Source: Kosakonia sp. BYX6 (GTDB lineage: Bacteria; Pseudomonadota; Gammaproteobacteria; Enterobacterales; Enterobacteriaceae). Taken from it: a DNA stretch of 64,000 bases. The DNA lies in NCBI RefSeq assembly GCF_038449125.1, contig NZ_CP151800.1, positions 1,584,406 through 1,648,405 on the forward strand. The letters are read 5' to 3'. Shown here one piece after another: positions 46,798-56,938 of the stretch. Position numbers and translations under genes: made by a program. The notes below the pieces were generated by a model. That model saw only the letters and a list, made by a program, of their open reading frames with translations, was not told the origin of the DNA and ran no database searches. The first letter of the stretch is position 1. Every line of letters begins with the position of its first letter.

Positions 46798-48558
46798 TTA
46801 TCCGCGTAATTCATGTGCCCGGCGAAACCTTCCCTCATAATCGAACACTTTCTCGCGCACCTGCCAGTATTGGCCTTTCATTCGTGCGACGACAAAGTCG
46901 GGATGCCGCAATAACGCCTGCTGGGTAAGGATGTCCGCCGCGACAATCCAGCGTAACGGTACGCCAGGTATTCGCGTGTGCGGGCGAATAAACAGTTGTT
47001 CGAACGCGGTGCGTTGTGCCGGGGTTTGCAAGCGAAAACGCTCGCTTACCTCCGCGCCATCTTCATCGTAGTACGTGATTTTCAGCCATTCGCCTTTCTC
47101 ATCCGCGCCGTGCTGTAGCGTCATTCCGCTACAGCGCAACACCAGTGCATCTTTCAGTTTCAGCGCAGCTTTCAGCATATCGTCCGGATCGACCAACACC
47201 GCGTCGCAACTGCGGCAGCGGCGGGCGGCAATATCATTTTCCGCATTACATTGTGGGCAGTTTTTAAAGCGGAAGCGGTAATCGCACTGTCCGCGGTGGC
47301 CTTCATCGTCTTCCAGCCAGCCCTGACAGCGACGGCCAAAATGTTCAATCAACGTGCCGTCTGCGGTGGTTTTTCCCCAAAACGTATTGGCAAAACCGCA
47401 ACCAGGGCAGAAGACCTGAACCGGAACGTTATCGCTTTTGCCTTTCGGCGCACCGATTTCCGGGGCATAGAGATCGTGTGGATTGCCCGCGTAATCCAGG
47501 ATCAAACAATCGGTTTTGCCCGGCGAGAGGCGCAGGCCACGGCCAACGATTTGCTGATACAGGCTGACGGATTCGGTCGGGCGTAAAATCGCAATTAGAT
47601 CGACGTGCGGCGCATCGAATCCGGTGGTCAGCACCGCAACGTTCACCAGGTAGCGGAACTGTTGATTTTTGAAGGCTTCGATCAACGCATCGCGCTGCGG
47701 GCCGGGCGTTTCGCCGGTGATCAGCGCCGCGTCATCGGCGGGCAGCAGGCCGGTAATCTCTCTGGCGTGCTCAACGGTGGCGGCAAAAATCATCACCCCT
47801 TTGCGCGTCTGCGCAAACTCGACAATCTGGCTGATGATATGCGGGGTAATGCGCTTTTGCTTTTTCAGCTCGCGGTTCATGTCAGCTTCGCTGAACAAGC
47901 CATTACTTTGTGCCTGCAAGCGGCTGAAATCATATTGCACCACCGGCATATCCAGCCGCTCCGGCGGCGTAAGATAACCGTGCTTAATCATGTAGCGCAG
48001 CGGCAGTTCATAAATGCAGTCGCGAAATAGCGCTTTTTCATCACCGCGCACTATACCGTGGTAATGAAAGCGATAAATCCAGCCTTTGCCGAGCCGAAAA
48101 GGCGTGGCGGTCAGCCCAAGTAAACGTACGTGAGGGTTCACTTCGCGCAGATGCGTCAGGATTTGTTGATACTGGCTGTCATCGTCATCGCTGATACGGT
48201 GGCATTCATCCACCACCAGCAGGGAAAATTCGCTTTGAAACTGCTCAAGATTGCGCGCCACGGACTGCACGCTGCCAAACACCACTTTGCCGTGGCTCTG
48301 TTTGCGCTTTAACCCGGCGGCGAAAATATCGGCTTCCAGCCCCAACGCGACATACTTCGCATGGTTCTGCGCGACCAACTCTTTGACGTGCGCCAGCACC
48401 AGTACGCGGCCGCGCGCCAGCCGTGCCAGCTCAGCAATCACCAGGCTTTTTCCGGCACCGGTCGGCAGCACAATGACCGCAGGTTCAGCATGTTGGCGAA
48501 AATGGGCGAGGGTGGCATCCACCGCTTCGCGTTGATAAGGACGTAGCGTAAAAGTCAT
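46798..48558 (-). CDS. radD: DEAD/DEAH-family repair protein RadD
   Basis: Superfamily 2 helicase-like ATPase that aids RecA-dependent repair and radiation resistance, 586 residues as in E. coli. Motif I PTGAGKS, motif II DECH, motif III LTATPFR, motif [10 protein letters not shown], followed by a zinc-binding region with paired cysteines ([22 protein letters not shown]). Divergent from rsuA. Confidence 0.95.
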   Translation of the reverse strand: MTFTLRPYQREAVDATLAHFRQHAEPAVIVLPTGAGKSLVIAELARLARGRVLVLAHVKELVAQNHAKYVALGLEADIFAAGLKRKQSHGKVVFGSVQSVARNLEQFQSEFSLLVVDECHRISDDDDSQYQQILTHLREVNPHVRLLGLTATPFRLGKGWIYRFHYHGIVRGDEKALFRDCIYELPLRYMIKHGYLTPPERLDMPVVQYDFSRLQAQSNGLFSEADMNRELKKQKRITPHIISQIVEFAQTRKGVMIFAATVEHAREITGLLPADDAALITGETPGPQRDALIEAFKNQQFRYLVNVAVLTTGFDAPHVDLIAILRPTESVSLYQQIVGRGLRLSPGKTDCLILDYAGNPHDLYAPEIGAPKGKSDNVPVQVFCPGCGFANTFWGKTTADGTLIEHFGRRCQGWLEDDEGHRGQCDYRFRFKNCPQCNAENDIAARRCRSCDAVLVDPDDMLKAALKLKDALVLRCSGMTLQHGADEKGEWLKITYYDEDGAEVSERFRLQTPAQRTAFEQLFIRPHTRIPGVPLRWIVAADILTQQALLRHPDFVVARMKGQYWQVREKVFDYEGRFRRAHELRG

Positions 48559-48706
48559 TGTCTCGGCGGTATTACAAATTGGCGGTGCTCAGTATGCCAC
48601 GAATCTTTCCTTTTAGCGGTTTCGGATGCTCGCTATACTGTCAGGGCATTCATCTCTTTTTGCGGGGTTTTGCCCGCATCCAGCACCATACAGGCTAAAA
48701 AATTTC

Positions 48707-49414
48707 ATGCGACTTGATAAGTTTATCGCTCAGCAACTCGGCGTAAGCCGTGCCATTGCCGGGCGTGAAATCCGCGGCAGCCGTGTTACGGTCGACGGCG
48801 ACATCGTCAGAGATACCGCGTTTAAATTGCAACCTGAGCACGAGGTTGAATACGACGGTAACACCCTCGTTCAGCAAAATGGCCCGCGCTATTTTATGCT
48901 GCATAAACCGGAAGGCTACGTCTGTTCGACGGACGATCCGGATCATCCCACGGTGCTCTATTTTCTTGATGAGCCCGTTGCGCACAAGCTGCATGCCGCC
49001 GGACGCCTGGATATCGACACCACCGGGCTGGTGCTGATGACTGACGATGGTCAATGGTCGCACCGTATCACTTCGCCGCGCCATCACTGCGAGAAAACCT
49101 ATCTTGTGACCCTCGAATCGCCGGTCGCGGAAGACACCGCCGCGCAGTTCGCCCACGGCGTACAACTGCATAATGAAAAAGATCTCACCAAGCCCGCAGT
49201 GCTTGAAATCATCACCCCAACGCAGGTGCGCCTGACCATTAGTGAAGGCCGCTACCACCAGGTTAAACGTATGTTTGCCGCTGTGGGAAACCATGTCGTC
49301 GCGCTGCACCGCGAGCGCATTGGCGCGATTGCGCTTGATGAAGATCTCGCGCCGGGTGAATACCGGGCGCTCACCGAAGAAGAAATCGCCAGCGTTGGCA
49401 TGCCCGCTCGTTAA
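48707..49414 (+). CDS. rsuA: 16S rRNA pseudouridine(516) synthase RsuA
   Basis: Makes pseudouridine 516 in 16S rRNA. Of 235 residues, the first ~50 form an S4 RNA-binding domain ([18 protein letters not shown]); the catalytic Asp is in [18 protein letters not shown], and [15 protein letters not shown] is the RsuA-family C-terminal motif. The ATG at 48707 gives the conserved N-terminus; the longer upstream frame does not. Followed after 15 bp by bcr. Confidence 0.95.
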   Translation: MRLDKFIAQQLGVSRAIAGREIRGSRVTVDGDIVRDTAFKLQPEHEVEYDGNTLVQQNGPRYFMLHKPEGYVCSTDDPDHPTVLYFLDEPVAHKLHAAGRLDIDTTGLVLMTDDGQWSHRITSPRHHCEKTYLVTLESPVAEDTAAQFAHGVQLHNEKDLTKPAVLEIITPTQVRLTISEGRYHQVKRMFAAVGNHVVALHRERIGAIALDEDLAPGEYRALTEEEIASVGMPAR

Positions 49415-49429
49415 ATTCAGGAGAATTTC

Positions 49430-50623
49430 GTGACCACCAGGCCACACTCATCATTGAGCATTGTGTTTATTCTTGGCCTGCTGGCCATGCTAATGCCGCT
49501 CTCCATTGATATGTATTTGCCCGCGCTGCCAGTGATTGCCGAGCAGTTTGGCGTTCCGGCAGGCAGCGCGCAGATGACGCTCAGCACCTATATTCTGGGC
49601 TTCGCGCTGGGGCAATTGCTCTATGGGCCAATGGCAGACAGCATCGGTCGTAAACCGGTTATCCTTGGCGGCACGTTGATTTTCGCCGCGGCGGCCGTGG
49701 CCTGCGCGCTGGCGCAGAGTATTGAGCAACTGATCACCATGCGCTTTTTCCATGGCCTCGCCGCAGCGGCGGCAAGCGTGGTGATCAACGCCCTGATGCG
49801 CGATATCTACCCGCGCGAAGAGTTCTCGCGCATGATGTCGTTCGTGATGCTGGTGACCACCATAGCGCCGCTGCTGGCGCCAATGGTCGGCGGTGCGGTA
49901 CTGATTTGGTTTAGTTGGCATGCGATTTTCTGGATCCTGGCGATTGCCGCGCTGCTGGCGTCATTGATGATTGCCTTTTTCATCCGCGAAACGCTGCCGG
50001 TGGAAAAACGCCACAAGTTCCACTTCCGCACAACGCTGGGCAACTTTGCCTCACTGTTTCGCCATAAACGCGTGCTCAGCTATATGCTGGCGAGCGGTTT
50101 CAGCTTCGCCGGCATGTTCTCATTCCTGAGCGCCGGGCCGTTTGTCTATATCGAAATTAACCACGTCTCGCCGCAGGATTTCGGTTACTACTTCGCGCTG
50201 AATATTGTGTTCCTGTTTGTCATGACCATTATTAACGGCCGCTTCGTGCGCCGGATTGGTGCGCTGAACATGTTCCGCAGCGGGCTGTGGATCCAGTTTG
50301 CGATGGCGCTGTGGATGGTGGTGACCGCTTTGCTGGATGTCGGCTTCTGGTCGATGGTGATCGGCGTGGCGGCATTCGTTGGCTGTGTTTCGCTGGTGGC
50401 GTCTAACGCGATGGCCGTGATTTTGGATGAGTTTCCGCATATGGCCGGGACAGCCTCTTCGCTTGCGGGCACGTTCCGTTTTGGTATCGGTGCGATTGTT
50501 GGCGCGCTGCTGTCGATGGCGACCTTCAACTCGGCGTGGCCGATGATTTGGTCCATCACTTTCTGCGCAACCAGTTCCATTCTCTTCTATCTGTACGCCA
50601 GCCGGTCGAAAAAACCGGCATAA
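49430..50623 (+). CDS. bcr: Bicyclomycin/multidrug MFS efflux protein Bcr
   Basis: Inner-membrane proton antiporter of the DHA1 family, 397 residues with 12 hydrophobic segments. Conserved: [20 protein letters not shown] (TM1), [16 protein letters not shown] (loop 2-3 motif A), and the motif C region. The GTG at 49430 follows AGGAG at 6 bp and gives the family start MTTRPHSS. In E. coli it exports bicyclomycin, sulfathiazole and dipeptides/cysteine. Likely co-transcribed with rsuA. Confidence 0.93.
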   Translation: MTTRPHSSLSIVFILGLLAMLMPLSIDMYLPALPVIAEQFGVPAGSAQMTLSTYILGFALGQLLYGPMADSIGRKPVILGGTLIFAAAAVACALAQSIEQLITMRFFHGLAAAAASVVINALMRDIYPREEFSRMMSFVMLVTTIAPLLAPMVGGAVLIWFSWHAIFWILAIAALLASLMIAFFIRETLPVEKRHKFHFRTTLGNFASLFRHKRVLSYMLASGFSFAGMFSFLSAGPFVYIEINHVSPQDFGYYFALNIVFLFVMTIINGRFVRRIGALNMFRSGLWIQFAMALWMVVTALLDVGFWSMVIGVAAFVGCVSLVASNAMAVILDEFPHMAGTASSLAGTFRFGIGAIVGALLSMATFNSAWPMIWSITFCATSSILFYLYASRSKKPA

Positions 50624-50635
50624 CCTACCAGAACA

Positions 50636-50659
50636 GGGAGCGAAAACGCTCCCTTTTTT
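50636..50659 (+). terminator. Rho-independent terminator after bcr
   Basis: GGGAGCG-AAAA-CGCTCCC followed by six T. Confidence 0.95.
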
Positions 50660-50958
50660 GAGCCATGTCAATCACAAGCAACTTCTGTTCGAACATGTTT
50701 GTTTATTTTTTGTAAAATCAGTTGGTGTAAAAAGTCACATCATTGTAGTGAAAAAGGTTGAGTTAGATCGCAGAAACGGGTACATATACCCCGAAAGTTG
50801 GCTCTCCGCCTATCCAATAAGACCTTGATAAATGAGCGGCAAGCCCACACGCTGCGCGGGATGCGACCTTTTCTGCGCGACCGGCAGGATGCTTTGTCAA
50901 TCATGTGTTAATATAAGTGTGAAATATTTGTGAAGTGAATGTGCTTCTGGGGAAAAAA
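50660..50958. other. bcr-yejG intergenic region (no gene seen)
   Basis: About 300 bp without a supportable gene. The right end must hold the yejG promoter; TATAAG at 50912-50917 is a plausible -10, but the nearest good -35 (TTGTCA, 50894-50899) is only 12 bp away. No repeat or RNA gene is recognised. Confidence 0.4.
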
Positions 50959-51303
50959 GTGAATACATTACAGCTCTCAATCGTCCACCGTTTGCCCCAG
51001 TGTTATCGCTGGCTGGATGGTTTTGCAGGGGCAAAAGTTGAACCGATTCCGCAGAACGGACTCGCGGCTGATGATGCGCTTGTCGGGTTGAAACTGTTAA
51101 GCCCAGACGGCGACAAAGCCTGGCCAGTGATGCAGAAACTCAGCCAGGCGCTCAGCGATATCGAAGTGAATTGTTCCGTACTGGAATGCGAAGGGGAACC
51201 GTGCCTGTTCGTTAACTGCCAGGATGAGTTTGCCGCGACGTGCCGTCTGAAAAATTTCGGCGTGGCCATTGCGGAACCCTTCTCAAATTACAACCCTTTC
51301 TGA
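50959..51303 (+). CDS. yejG: YejG family protein
   Basis: Conserved enterobacterial protein of 114 residues, the same length as E. coli YejG. The C-terminal half ([38 protein letters not shown]) is essentially unchanged. The GTG at 50959 after GGGGAAAAAA gives the family start; the longer frame upstream adds eight unmatched residues. Molecular function unknown. Convergent with yejF (3 bp between stops). Confidence 0.9.
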   Translation: MNTLQLSIVHRLPQCYRWLDGFAGAKVEPIPQNGLAADDALVGLKLLSPDGDKAWPVMQKLSQALSDIEVNCSVLECEGEPCLFVNCQDEFAATCRLKNFGVAIAEPFSNYNPF

Positions 51304-51306
51304 CCC

Positions 51307-52896
51307 TCAGCTTAGCGCCAGAAGCTGGCGTGTATACGCTTGCTGAGGCTCGTCAAACACGCGCCGACACTCTCCCTGCTCAATCACTTCGCCCTGTTTC
51401 AGCACAATCACCTGATGGCACAACGTGCGCACCACGTGTAAATCGTGGCTGATAAAGATGTACGCCAGCCGGTGCGTTTGCTGAAGGGACTTCAACAGCG
51501 CGAGGATTTGCGATTGCACGGTGCGATCCAGCGATGAGGTTGGCTCGTCGAGAATGATCAGTTCAGGTTTGAGGATCAGCGCGCGGGCGATAGCAATACG
51601 CTGGCGTTGACCACCGGAAAACTCACCCGGAAAACGCCGCCGCGTTTCGGCATCCAGCCCCACTTCCTGCATGACTTCAATCACCCGCTGTTCGCGATCC
51701 TCGCGCGACAACTCAGGGTGGTGCACTCGCAACCCTTCTTCGATGATTTGCTGCACATTCAGCCGTGGGTTTAACGCCGAGTTCGGATCCTGGAACACCA
51801 CCTGAATGCGATGGCGCACCGGCAACATCTGCTTACGGTTCCATAAATGCAGCGGTTTGCCGTCAAACAAAATCGTGCCTTGTGAATGTATCAGGCGCAG
51901 CAGAGCCAGCCCGGTGGTGCTTTTACCGGAACCGGATTCGCCCACCAATCCTAGCGTTTCCCCTGGGCGCAGCGTAAAGCTGATGCTTTTTACCACCGGA
52001 TTATGCTCGACGACGCGTTTGAAAATCCCTTTACGCACCGGGAAGCTGATGCCGAGGTTTTCCACCTGCAACAGTGGCTTCGCATCGGCTGGCAGCGAAA
52101 CGGGTTCGCCGTGCGGTTCGCTGTTAAGCAGCTTTTGCGTGTAAGGATGAGTCGGCGCGCAAAACAGCGCCTGAGCACTGTTTTGCTCCACGCACAGGCC
52201 GTTTTGCATCACCGCCACATTGTCGGCCAGCTTGCGCACGATGCTCAAATCATGGGTGATAAACAGCAACCCCATATTCAGCTCATCGCGTAATTCACGC
52301 AGCAGGGTGAGGATTTGCGCCTGCACCGAAACATCCAGCGCGGTCGTGGGTTCGTCCGCAATCAGCAGCTCCGGGCGCGTCAGCAAGGCCATCGCAATCA
52401 TTACGCGCTGGCGTTCGCCGCCGGAAAGCTGATGCGGGAAATCCGCCAGCCGGTTGCGGGCGTTACGAATACCCACACGGTCAAGGCAATTGAGAATTTC
52501 CGCTCGCGCTGCTTCCCTACGCATGCCACGGTGCAGCGAGAGCACTTCATAAAGTTGTTTTTCCAGCGTATGCAGCGGGTTTAGGGAGATCATCGGCTCC
52601 TGAAAAATCATGGCGATTTTATTGCCGCGCACGCCGCGCAGGGTTCTTTCATTGGCATGCAGCAAGGATTCGCCGTGAAACAGAATATCACCCGACGGAT
52701 ACTCCACCGGCGGCGAGGGCAGCAAACGCAGAATAGATAGCGCGCTGACGCTTTTGCCGGAGCCGGATTCACCGACCAGCGCCAGGGTTTCACCGGCTTC
52801 CACGCGCAGCGATAAATCCTTGACCACTGTGCGCACGGTGTTTTGCTGGCGAAACGCGATGGTTAATGAATCAACGGTAAGCAGGGGAGAAGTCAT
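51307..52896 (-). CDS. yejF: Microcin C/peptide ABC transporter ATPase YejF
   Basis: Double ATPase of 529 residues energising the YejBE channel. Two nucleotide-binding domains: Walker A GESGSGKS twice, signature LSGGERQR and FSGGQRQR, Walker B LLIADEPTT and LIILDEPTS. The ATG at 52896 overlaps none of yejE (1 bp apart). In E. coli the system imports oligopeptides and the Trojan-horse antibiotic microcin C. Confidence 0.95.
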   Translation of the reverse strand: MTSPLLTVDSLTIAFRQQNTVRTVVKDLSLRVEAGETLALVGESGSGKSVSALSILRLLPSPPVEYPSGDILFHGESLLHANERTLRGVRGNKIAMIFQEPMISLNPLHTLEKQLYEVLSLHRGMRREAARAEILNCLDRVGIRNARNRLADFPHQLSGGERQRVMIAMALLTRPELLIADEPTTALDVSVQAQILTLLRELRDELNMGLLFITHDLSIVRKLADNVAVMQNGLCVEQNSAQALFCAPTHPYTQKLLNSEPHGEPVSLPADAKPLLQVENLGISFPVRKGIFKRVVEHNPVVKSISFTLRPGETLGLVGESGSGKSTTGLALLRLIHSQGTILFDGKPLHLWNRKQMLPVRHRIQVVFQDPNSALNPRLNVQQIIEEGLRVHHPELSREDREQRVIEVMQEVGLDAETRRRFPGEFSGGQRQRIAIARALILKPELIILDEPTSSLDRTVQSQILALLKSLQQTHRLAYIFISHDLHVVRTLCHQVIVLKQGEVIEQGECRRVFDEPQQAYTRQLLALS

Positions 52897-52897
52897 C

Positions 52898-53923
52898 TTA
52901 CACCGCCTTATTAGGGTCAAACGCGTCGCGCACGGCTTCGCCGATAAAAATCAGCAACGAGAGCAGCAGGGCGGTGGAGAGAAACGCAGCGATACCCAGC
53001 CACGGCGCCTGGAGATTGTTTTTCCCTTGCAATAGCAATTCGCCAAGGGAAGGGGAGCCAAGCGGCAAACCGAAGCCGAGAAAATCCAGTGAGGTCAATG
53101 TGCCCACCGAACCGCTAAGAATAAAAGGCAAAAACGTCAGCGTTGCCACCATGGCGTTCGGCAACATATGGCGCAGCATAATGCCGCGATCGCTAACGCC
53201 CATTGCCTGAGCGGCGCGGATATAGTCGAAATTTCGCGTGCGTAGAAACTCAGCGCGCACCACGCTGACCAGCGTCATCCAGCCAAAGAGCACGGTAATG
53301 CCCAACAGCCACCAGAAATCAGGTTGAATTACGCTGGAAAGCAGGATTATCAAAAACAACGTCGGTAAGCCGGACCAGACTTCAATGAAGCGCTGCCCCA
53401 GCAGATCGATTTTCCCGCCGTAATAACCTTGTATCGCCCCCGCCAGAATGCCAATCACGCTGGATAAAATCGTCAGCATCAGGCCGAACAGCAAAGAGAT
53501 GCGTGTGCCATAAAGAATCCGCGCCAGCACATCGCCGCCGTTGGCATCGGTGCCGAGCCAGTTTTGCGCCGAAGGCGGGGAGGGGAAAGGTTGTGTGGTG
53601 GCGTAATTAATACTGCGCGCGCCGAAACGCACCGGCGCCCACAATGCCCAACCATGTTCGCTAAGCTGTTTTTGCAGCCATGGGTCCTGGTAATCAGCAG
53701 GCGTGGCGAGCGGCCCGCCGAAGTCGCTTTCGCTGTAATCCTTGAAAACCGGTGCATACCACTCGCCCTGGTAACGCACCAGCAGGGGCTTATCATTGGC
53801 GACCAGCTCCGCAAACAGGCTAACAATAAAAATCAGCAAAAAAATCCACAAAGACCAGTAACCCCGACGGTTATGGCGAAAACGCGCCCAGCGGGCCTGG
53901 TTGACGTAGCTTAGTTGAAACAT
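52898..53923 (-). CDS. yejE: Microcin C/peptide ABC transporter permease YejE
   Basis: Inner-membrane permease of 341 residues of the DppC/OppC type. An N-terminal membrane span after a basic stretch (ARFRHNRRGYWSLWIFLLIFIVSLF), a large periplasmic insert typical of YejE, then the permease core with the EAA loop (RAAQAMGVSDRGIMLRHMLPNA). Starts within the yejB stop (1-bp overlap). Confidence 0.94.
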   Translation of the reverse strand: MFQLSYVNQARWARFRHNRRGYWSLWIFLLIFIVSLFAELVANDKPLLVRYQGEWYAPVFKDYSESDFGGPLATPADYQDPWLQKQLSEHGWALWAPVRFGARSINYATTQPFPSPPSAQNWLGTDANGGDVLARILYGTRISLLFGLMLTILSSVIGILAGAIQGYYGGKIDLLGQRFIEVWSGLPTLFLIILLSSVIQPDFWWLLGITVLFGWMTLVSVVRAEFLRTRNFDYIRAAQAMGVSDRGIMLRHMLPNAMVATLTFLPFILSGSVGTLTSLDFLGFGLPLGSPSLGELLLQGKNNLQAPWLGIAAFLSTALLLSLLIFIGEAVRDAFDPNKAV

Positions 53924-55023
53924 CAGCGCCCCTCGAAATCGATACGCGGATCCACCAGCGTATAGCTGACATCACTGAGGATATTCAGCAGCAGGCCGAT
54001 CAGAGAGAAAATATAGAGCGTGCCAAACATCACCGGGTAATCGCGCGAAACGGTAGATTCATAGCCCAACAGGCCGAGGCCATTAAGGGAGAAAATCACT
54101 TCAATCAGCAGCGAGCCGGTGAAAAACATGCTGATAAATGTCGCCGGAAACCCGGCAATCACCAGTAACATGGCGTTACGGAACACATGCTTGCGCATAA
54201 TATTGCGCTCGCTCACCCCTTTGGCGCGGGCGGTGACCACGTATTGTTTGCGGATCTCATCCAGAAACGAGTTTTTGGTCAGCATGGTCAGCGCCGCAAA
54301 GCCGCCAATCACCGTCGCCAGCACCGGTAGCGCGATATGCCACAAATAATCGGTGATTTGTTTGTACCACGGTAGCGTGTCGAAATTAGTCGACACCAGC
54401 CCACGCAGCGGGAAGAAGTCGTAATAACTGCCGCCCGCGAAAAAGATAATCAGCAGAATGGCGAACAAAAACGGCGGAATGGCGTAGCCGACAATAATCA
54501 GCGCGCTACTCCAGACATCAAAACGACTGCCGTTATAAACCGCTTTACGAATACCGAGCGGGATCGATACCAGATAGATAATCAGCGTGCCCCACAGGCC
54601 GATGGTGATGGATACCGGCAGGCTGTCTTTGATGAGCTGCAATACCGAGGCGCTGCGAAACAGGCTGTCGCCAAAGTCAAAGCGCACATAGTCCCACAGC
54701 ATGGTGAAATAGCGCTGATACATCGGTTTATCAAAACCATAGCGCTGTTTAATCTCTTCAATGACTTGCGGATCGAGCCCACGCCCGCCGCGATAATGGC
54801 TTTGATTGCTCAGCGCGTCACCGACGCCAGTGCGCGCATGCGTCGCGCCCATTCCGCCCCCGCCGCTGCCGGGAAGGTTGCTTTGATCGCCGAACTCAAT
54901 CGCGGCGATAGCCTGATCGACCGGGCCGCCGGGGGCGATTTGCACAATAAAAAAGTTGATGGTGATGATTGCCCAGATCGTAGGAATGATCAGCAATAAC
55001 CGGCGAATAAGATACGCGCCCAT
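53923..55023 (-). CDS. yejB: Microcin C/peptide ABC transporter permease YejB
   Basis: DppB-type permease of 366 residues. N-terminal [34 protein letters not shown], a glycine-rich loop ([10 protein letters not shown]) and the EAA loop [24 protein letters not shown] followed by further spans. Second gene of yejABEF, 9 bp after yejA. Confidence 0.95.
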   Translation of the reverse strand: MGAYLIRRLLLIIPTIWAIITINFFIVQIAPGGPVDQAIAAIEFGDQSNLPGSGGGGMGATHARTGVGDALSNQSHYRGGRGLDPQVIEEIKQRYGFDKPMYQRYFTMLWDYVRFDFGDSLFRSASVLQLIKDSLPVSITIGLWGTLIIYLVSIPLGIRKAVYNGSRFDVWSSALIIVGYAIPPFLFAILLIIFFAGGSYYDFFPLRGLVSTNFDTLPWYKQITDYLWHIALPVLATVIGGFAALTMLTKNSFLDEIRKQYVVTARAKGVSERNIMRKHVFRNAMLLVIAGFPATFISMFFTGSLLIEVIFSLNGLGLLGYESTVSRDYPVMFGTLYIFSLIGLLLNILSDVSYTLVDPRIDFEGR

Positions 55024-55032
55024 CTCGTCTCC

Positions 55033-56844
55033 TTAACGTCTGTCGGCGGGCAGTTTTGCCGCCTTGTTTACGTCATACCACCAGGTATCAAACCCAAGCG
55101 AGTAGACAGGGCGAATGCCGGGCATGGAAAACTTATCCCAATAAGCGACGCGATCGGCGGCCATAAACCACATTGGCAGCATGTAATAGTTCCATGTCAG
55201 CACGCGGTCCAGCGCGCGCCCGAGCGGCAATAATTTCTCTTTATTTCCCTGCCAGCGGTTAATTTGCTCAATCAGGTTATCAATCGCCGGGTTTTGCACG
55301 CCGGGGGAATTATATGAAGAGTCGATATACTGCGAACTCCAGGCGATTTGCAAATCCCCGCTCGGCCACGGCTGCGCCCGCCACAGGCGCGGCATCATAT
55401 CGTAATCGCGGCTGCGCATGCGGTTCGTCGCCTGCGAATTATCAACCTGGCGAATCTCCATGCTGATGCCTAAACGGGCGAGATTGTGCTGAAACGGCAG
55501 CACCCATTGCGTGTTGCCGCCTGATGGCAGCAGCAGTTCAAACATGAAAGGTTTGCCAGTTTTGGCATTGACGCGCTGTTGGTTCTTCAGCACCCAGGCG
55601 GCTTCTGTCAGCAATTTATCGGCCCGCAAAAGGTTATCGCGGTCATAACCGTCGCCTTTTGATTTGGCTGGGGAATAAATGGAGGTGAACACTTCCGGCG
55701 GCACTTGCGATTTTAGCGGGGCCAGCAGCGTCAGTTCATCGGCATCGGGATAATTGCGCGCCGCGTATTCGGTATTCTGGAAATAGCTGTTCGCCCGGCT
55801 GTACGCCCCGTAAAACAGGGCTTTGTTCATCCACTCAAAATCGAACGCCAGCGAGACGGCTTCACGGACGCGGCGATCGCTAAACACCGGGCGCTGAATG
55901 TTGAATGCCAGCCAGCGGGTGTCCTGCGCTGAGGTATTCGGTTGCTCGTCTTTCACGATATACCCCTTGCTGAAGTTGGTGCCGATATACCGTGTCGCCC
56001 AGTTTTTCGCATCGCCTTCGCTGCGCATATCGTAAGCGCCCGCTTTGAACGCTTCGAACGCCACATTGTCGTCGAGGTAGTAGTCGTAGCGAATGTTGTC
56101 GAAGTTCCAGCGGCCACGATTGACCGGCAGGTTGGCGGCCCAGTAATTACGCACGCGGGTATAGGCAACATATTGCCCCATCCGCCAGGTGCTGATGCGA
56201 TACGGCCCGCTGCTGAGCGGCGGTCGCCCAAGCGGATCGCTGAGCTTGTGATCCTTCCAGAACTTCTCTGGCATGACCGGCAGCGTAAGCAGGCTGAGCA
56301 TATTTTCTTTGCCGGGCGTCGCCAAATCGATGCGCACAGTTAACGGTGAAATCGCTTTAACCGTCGAGCCTTTATAATAAAGGCGAAATTGCGGCACGCC
56401 TTCGGTCATAAACTTGTGAAAGGTGAAGGCGACATCGCTGGCGCGGATCGGGGAACCGTCATGAAACACCGCACGGGGATTGATTGAGATCTCCATCCAC
56501 GAATAATCATCGGCATAGCGCGCCATTTCCGCGACCAGCGGGTAATAGCTGCCGGGTTCATCGTCGGACGTGGTAAACAGGGAGTCATAGAGTGCATCGG
56601 TGCGTACTGCGGCATTACCGCGCATCGCGAAGCGGTTAAAGCTGTCGAAGGTGCCGATCATCGAAAGTGTGACGTTTCCACCTTTCGGTGCGGCGGGGTT
56701 TACGTAATCGAAATGGGTAAAATTGACGGCGTATTTAGGATCGCCAATCACGGAAAATGAGTCGCTTTCTTTGATGGTCGGTGCTGCATGGCAAAGCAGG
56801 CTGGTAAAAGCCAGTAATAGAGCTGAAATACGCGCAAACTTCAT
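55033..56844 (-). CDS. yejA: Periplasmic peptide-binding protein YejA
   Basis: Solute-binding protein family 5 of 603 residues. Signal peptide about 1-20 (ISALLLAFTSLLCHA); the mature part begins APTIKESDSFSV. SBP_5 blocks include FDYVNPAAPKGGNVT, TTSDDEPGSYYPLVAEMARY, NPRAVFHDGSPIRASDVAFTF and SQDTRW-like SAQDTRWLAFNIQRPVFSDRRVREA. The ATG at 56844 is followed by a clean signal peptide; upstream codons in frame are not conserved. First gene of the import operon. Confidence 0.95.
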   Translation of the reverse strand: MKFARISALLLAFTSLLCHAAPTIKESDSFSVIGDPKYAVNFTHFDYVNPAAPKGGNVTLSMIGTFDSFNRFAMRGNAAVRTDALYDSLFTTSDDEPGSYYPLVAEMARYADDYSWMEISINPRAVFHDGSPIRASDVAFTFHKFMTEGVPQFRLYYKGSTVKAISPLTVRIDLATPGKENMLSLLTLPVMPEKFWKDHKLSDPLGRPPLSSGPYRISTWRMGQYVAYTRVRNYWAANLPVNRGRWNFDNIRYDYYLDDNVAFEAFKAGAYDMRSEGDAKNWATRYIGTNFSKGYIVKDEQPNTSAQDTRWLAFNIQRPVFSDRRVREAVSLAFDFEWMNKALFYGAYSRANSYFQNTEYAARNYPDADELTLLAPLKSQVPPEVFTSIYSPAKSKGDGYDRDNLLRADKLLTEAAWVLKNQQRVNAKTGKPFMFELLLPSGGNTQWVLPFQHNLARLGISMEIRQVDNSQATNRMRSRDYDMMPRLWRAQPWPSGDLQIAWSSQYIDSSYNSPGVQNPAIDNLIEQINRWQGNKEKLLPLGRALDRVLTWNYYMLPMWFMAADRVAYWDKFSMPGIRPVYSLGFDTWWYDVNKAAKLPADRR

Positions 56845-56938
56845 TCGCTGTGTCCCTTTGACCCGCAACGCGACAGGCGCGTTAACCTCTTAACGTTGAA
56901 TAATAAGGGAGGCCTGGCCGGTTGTGAAATTTTTCAGC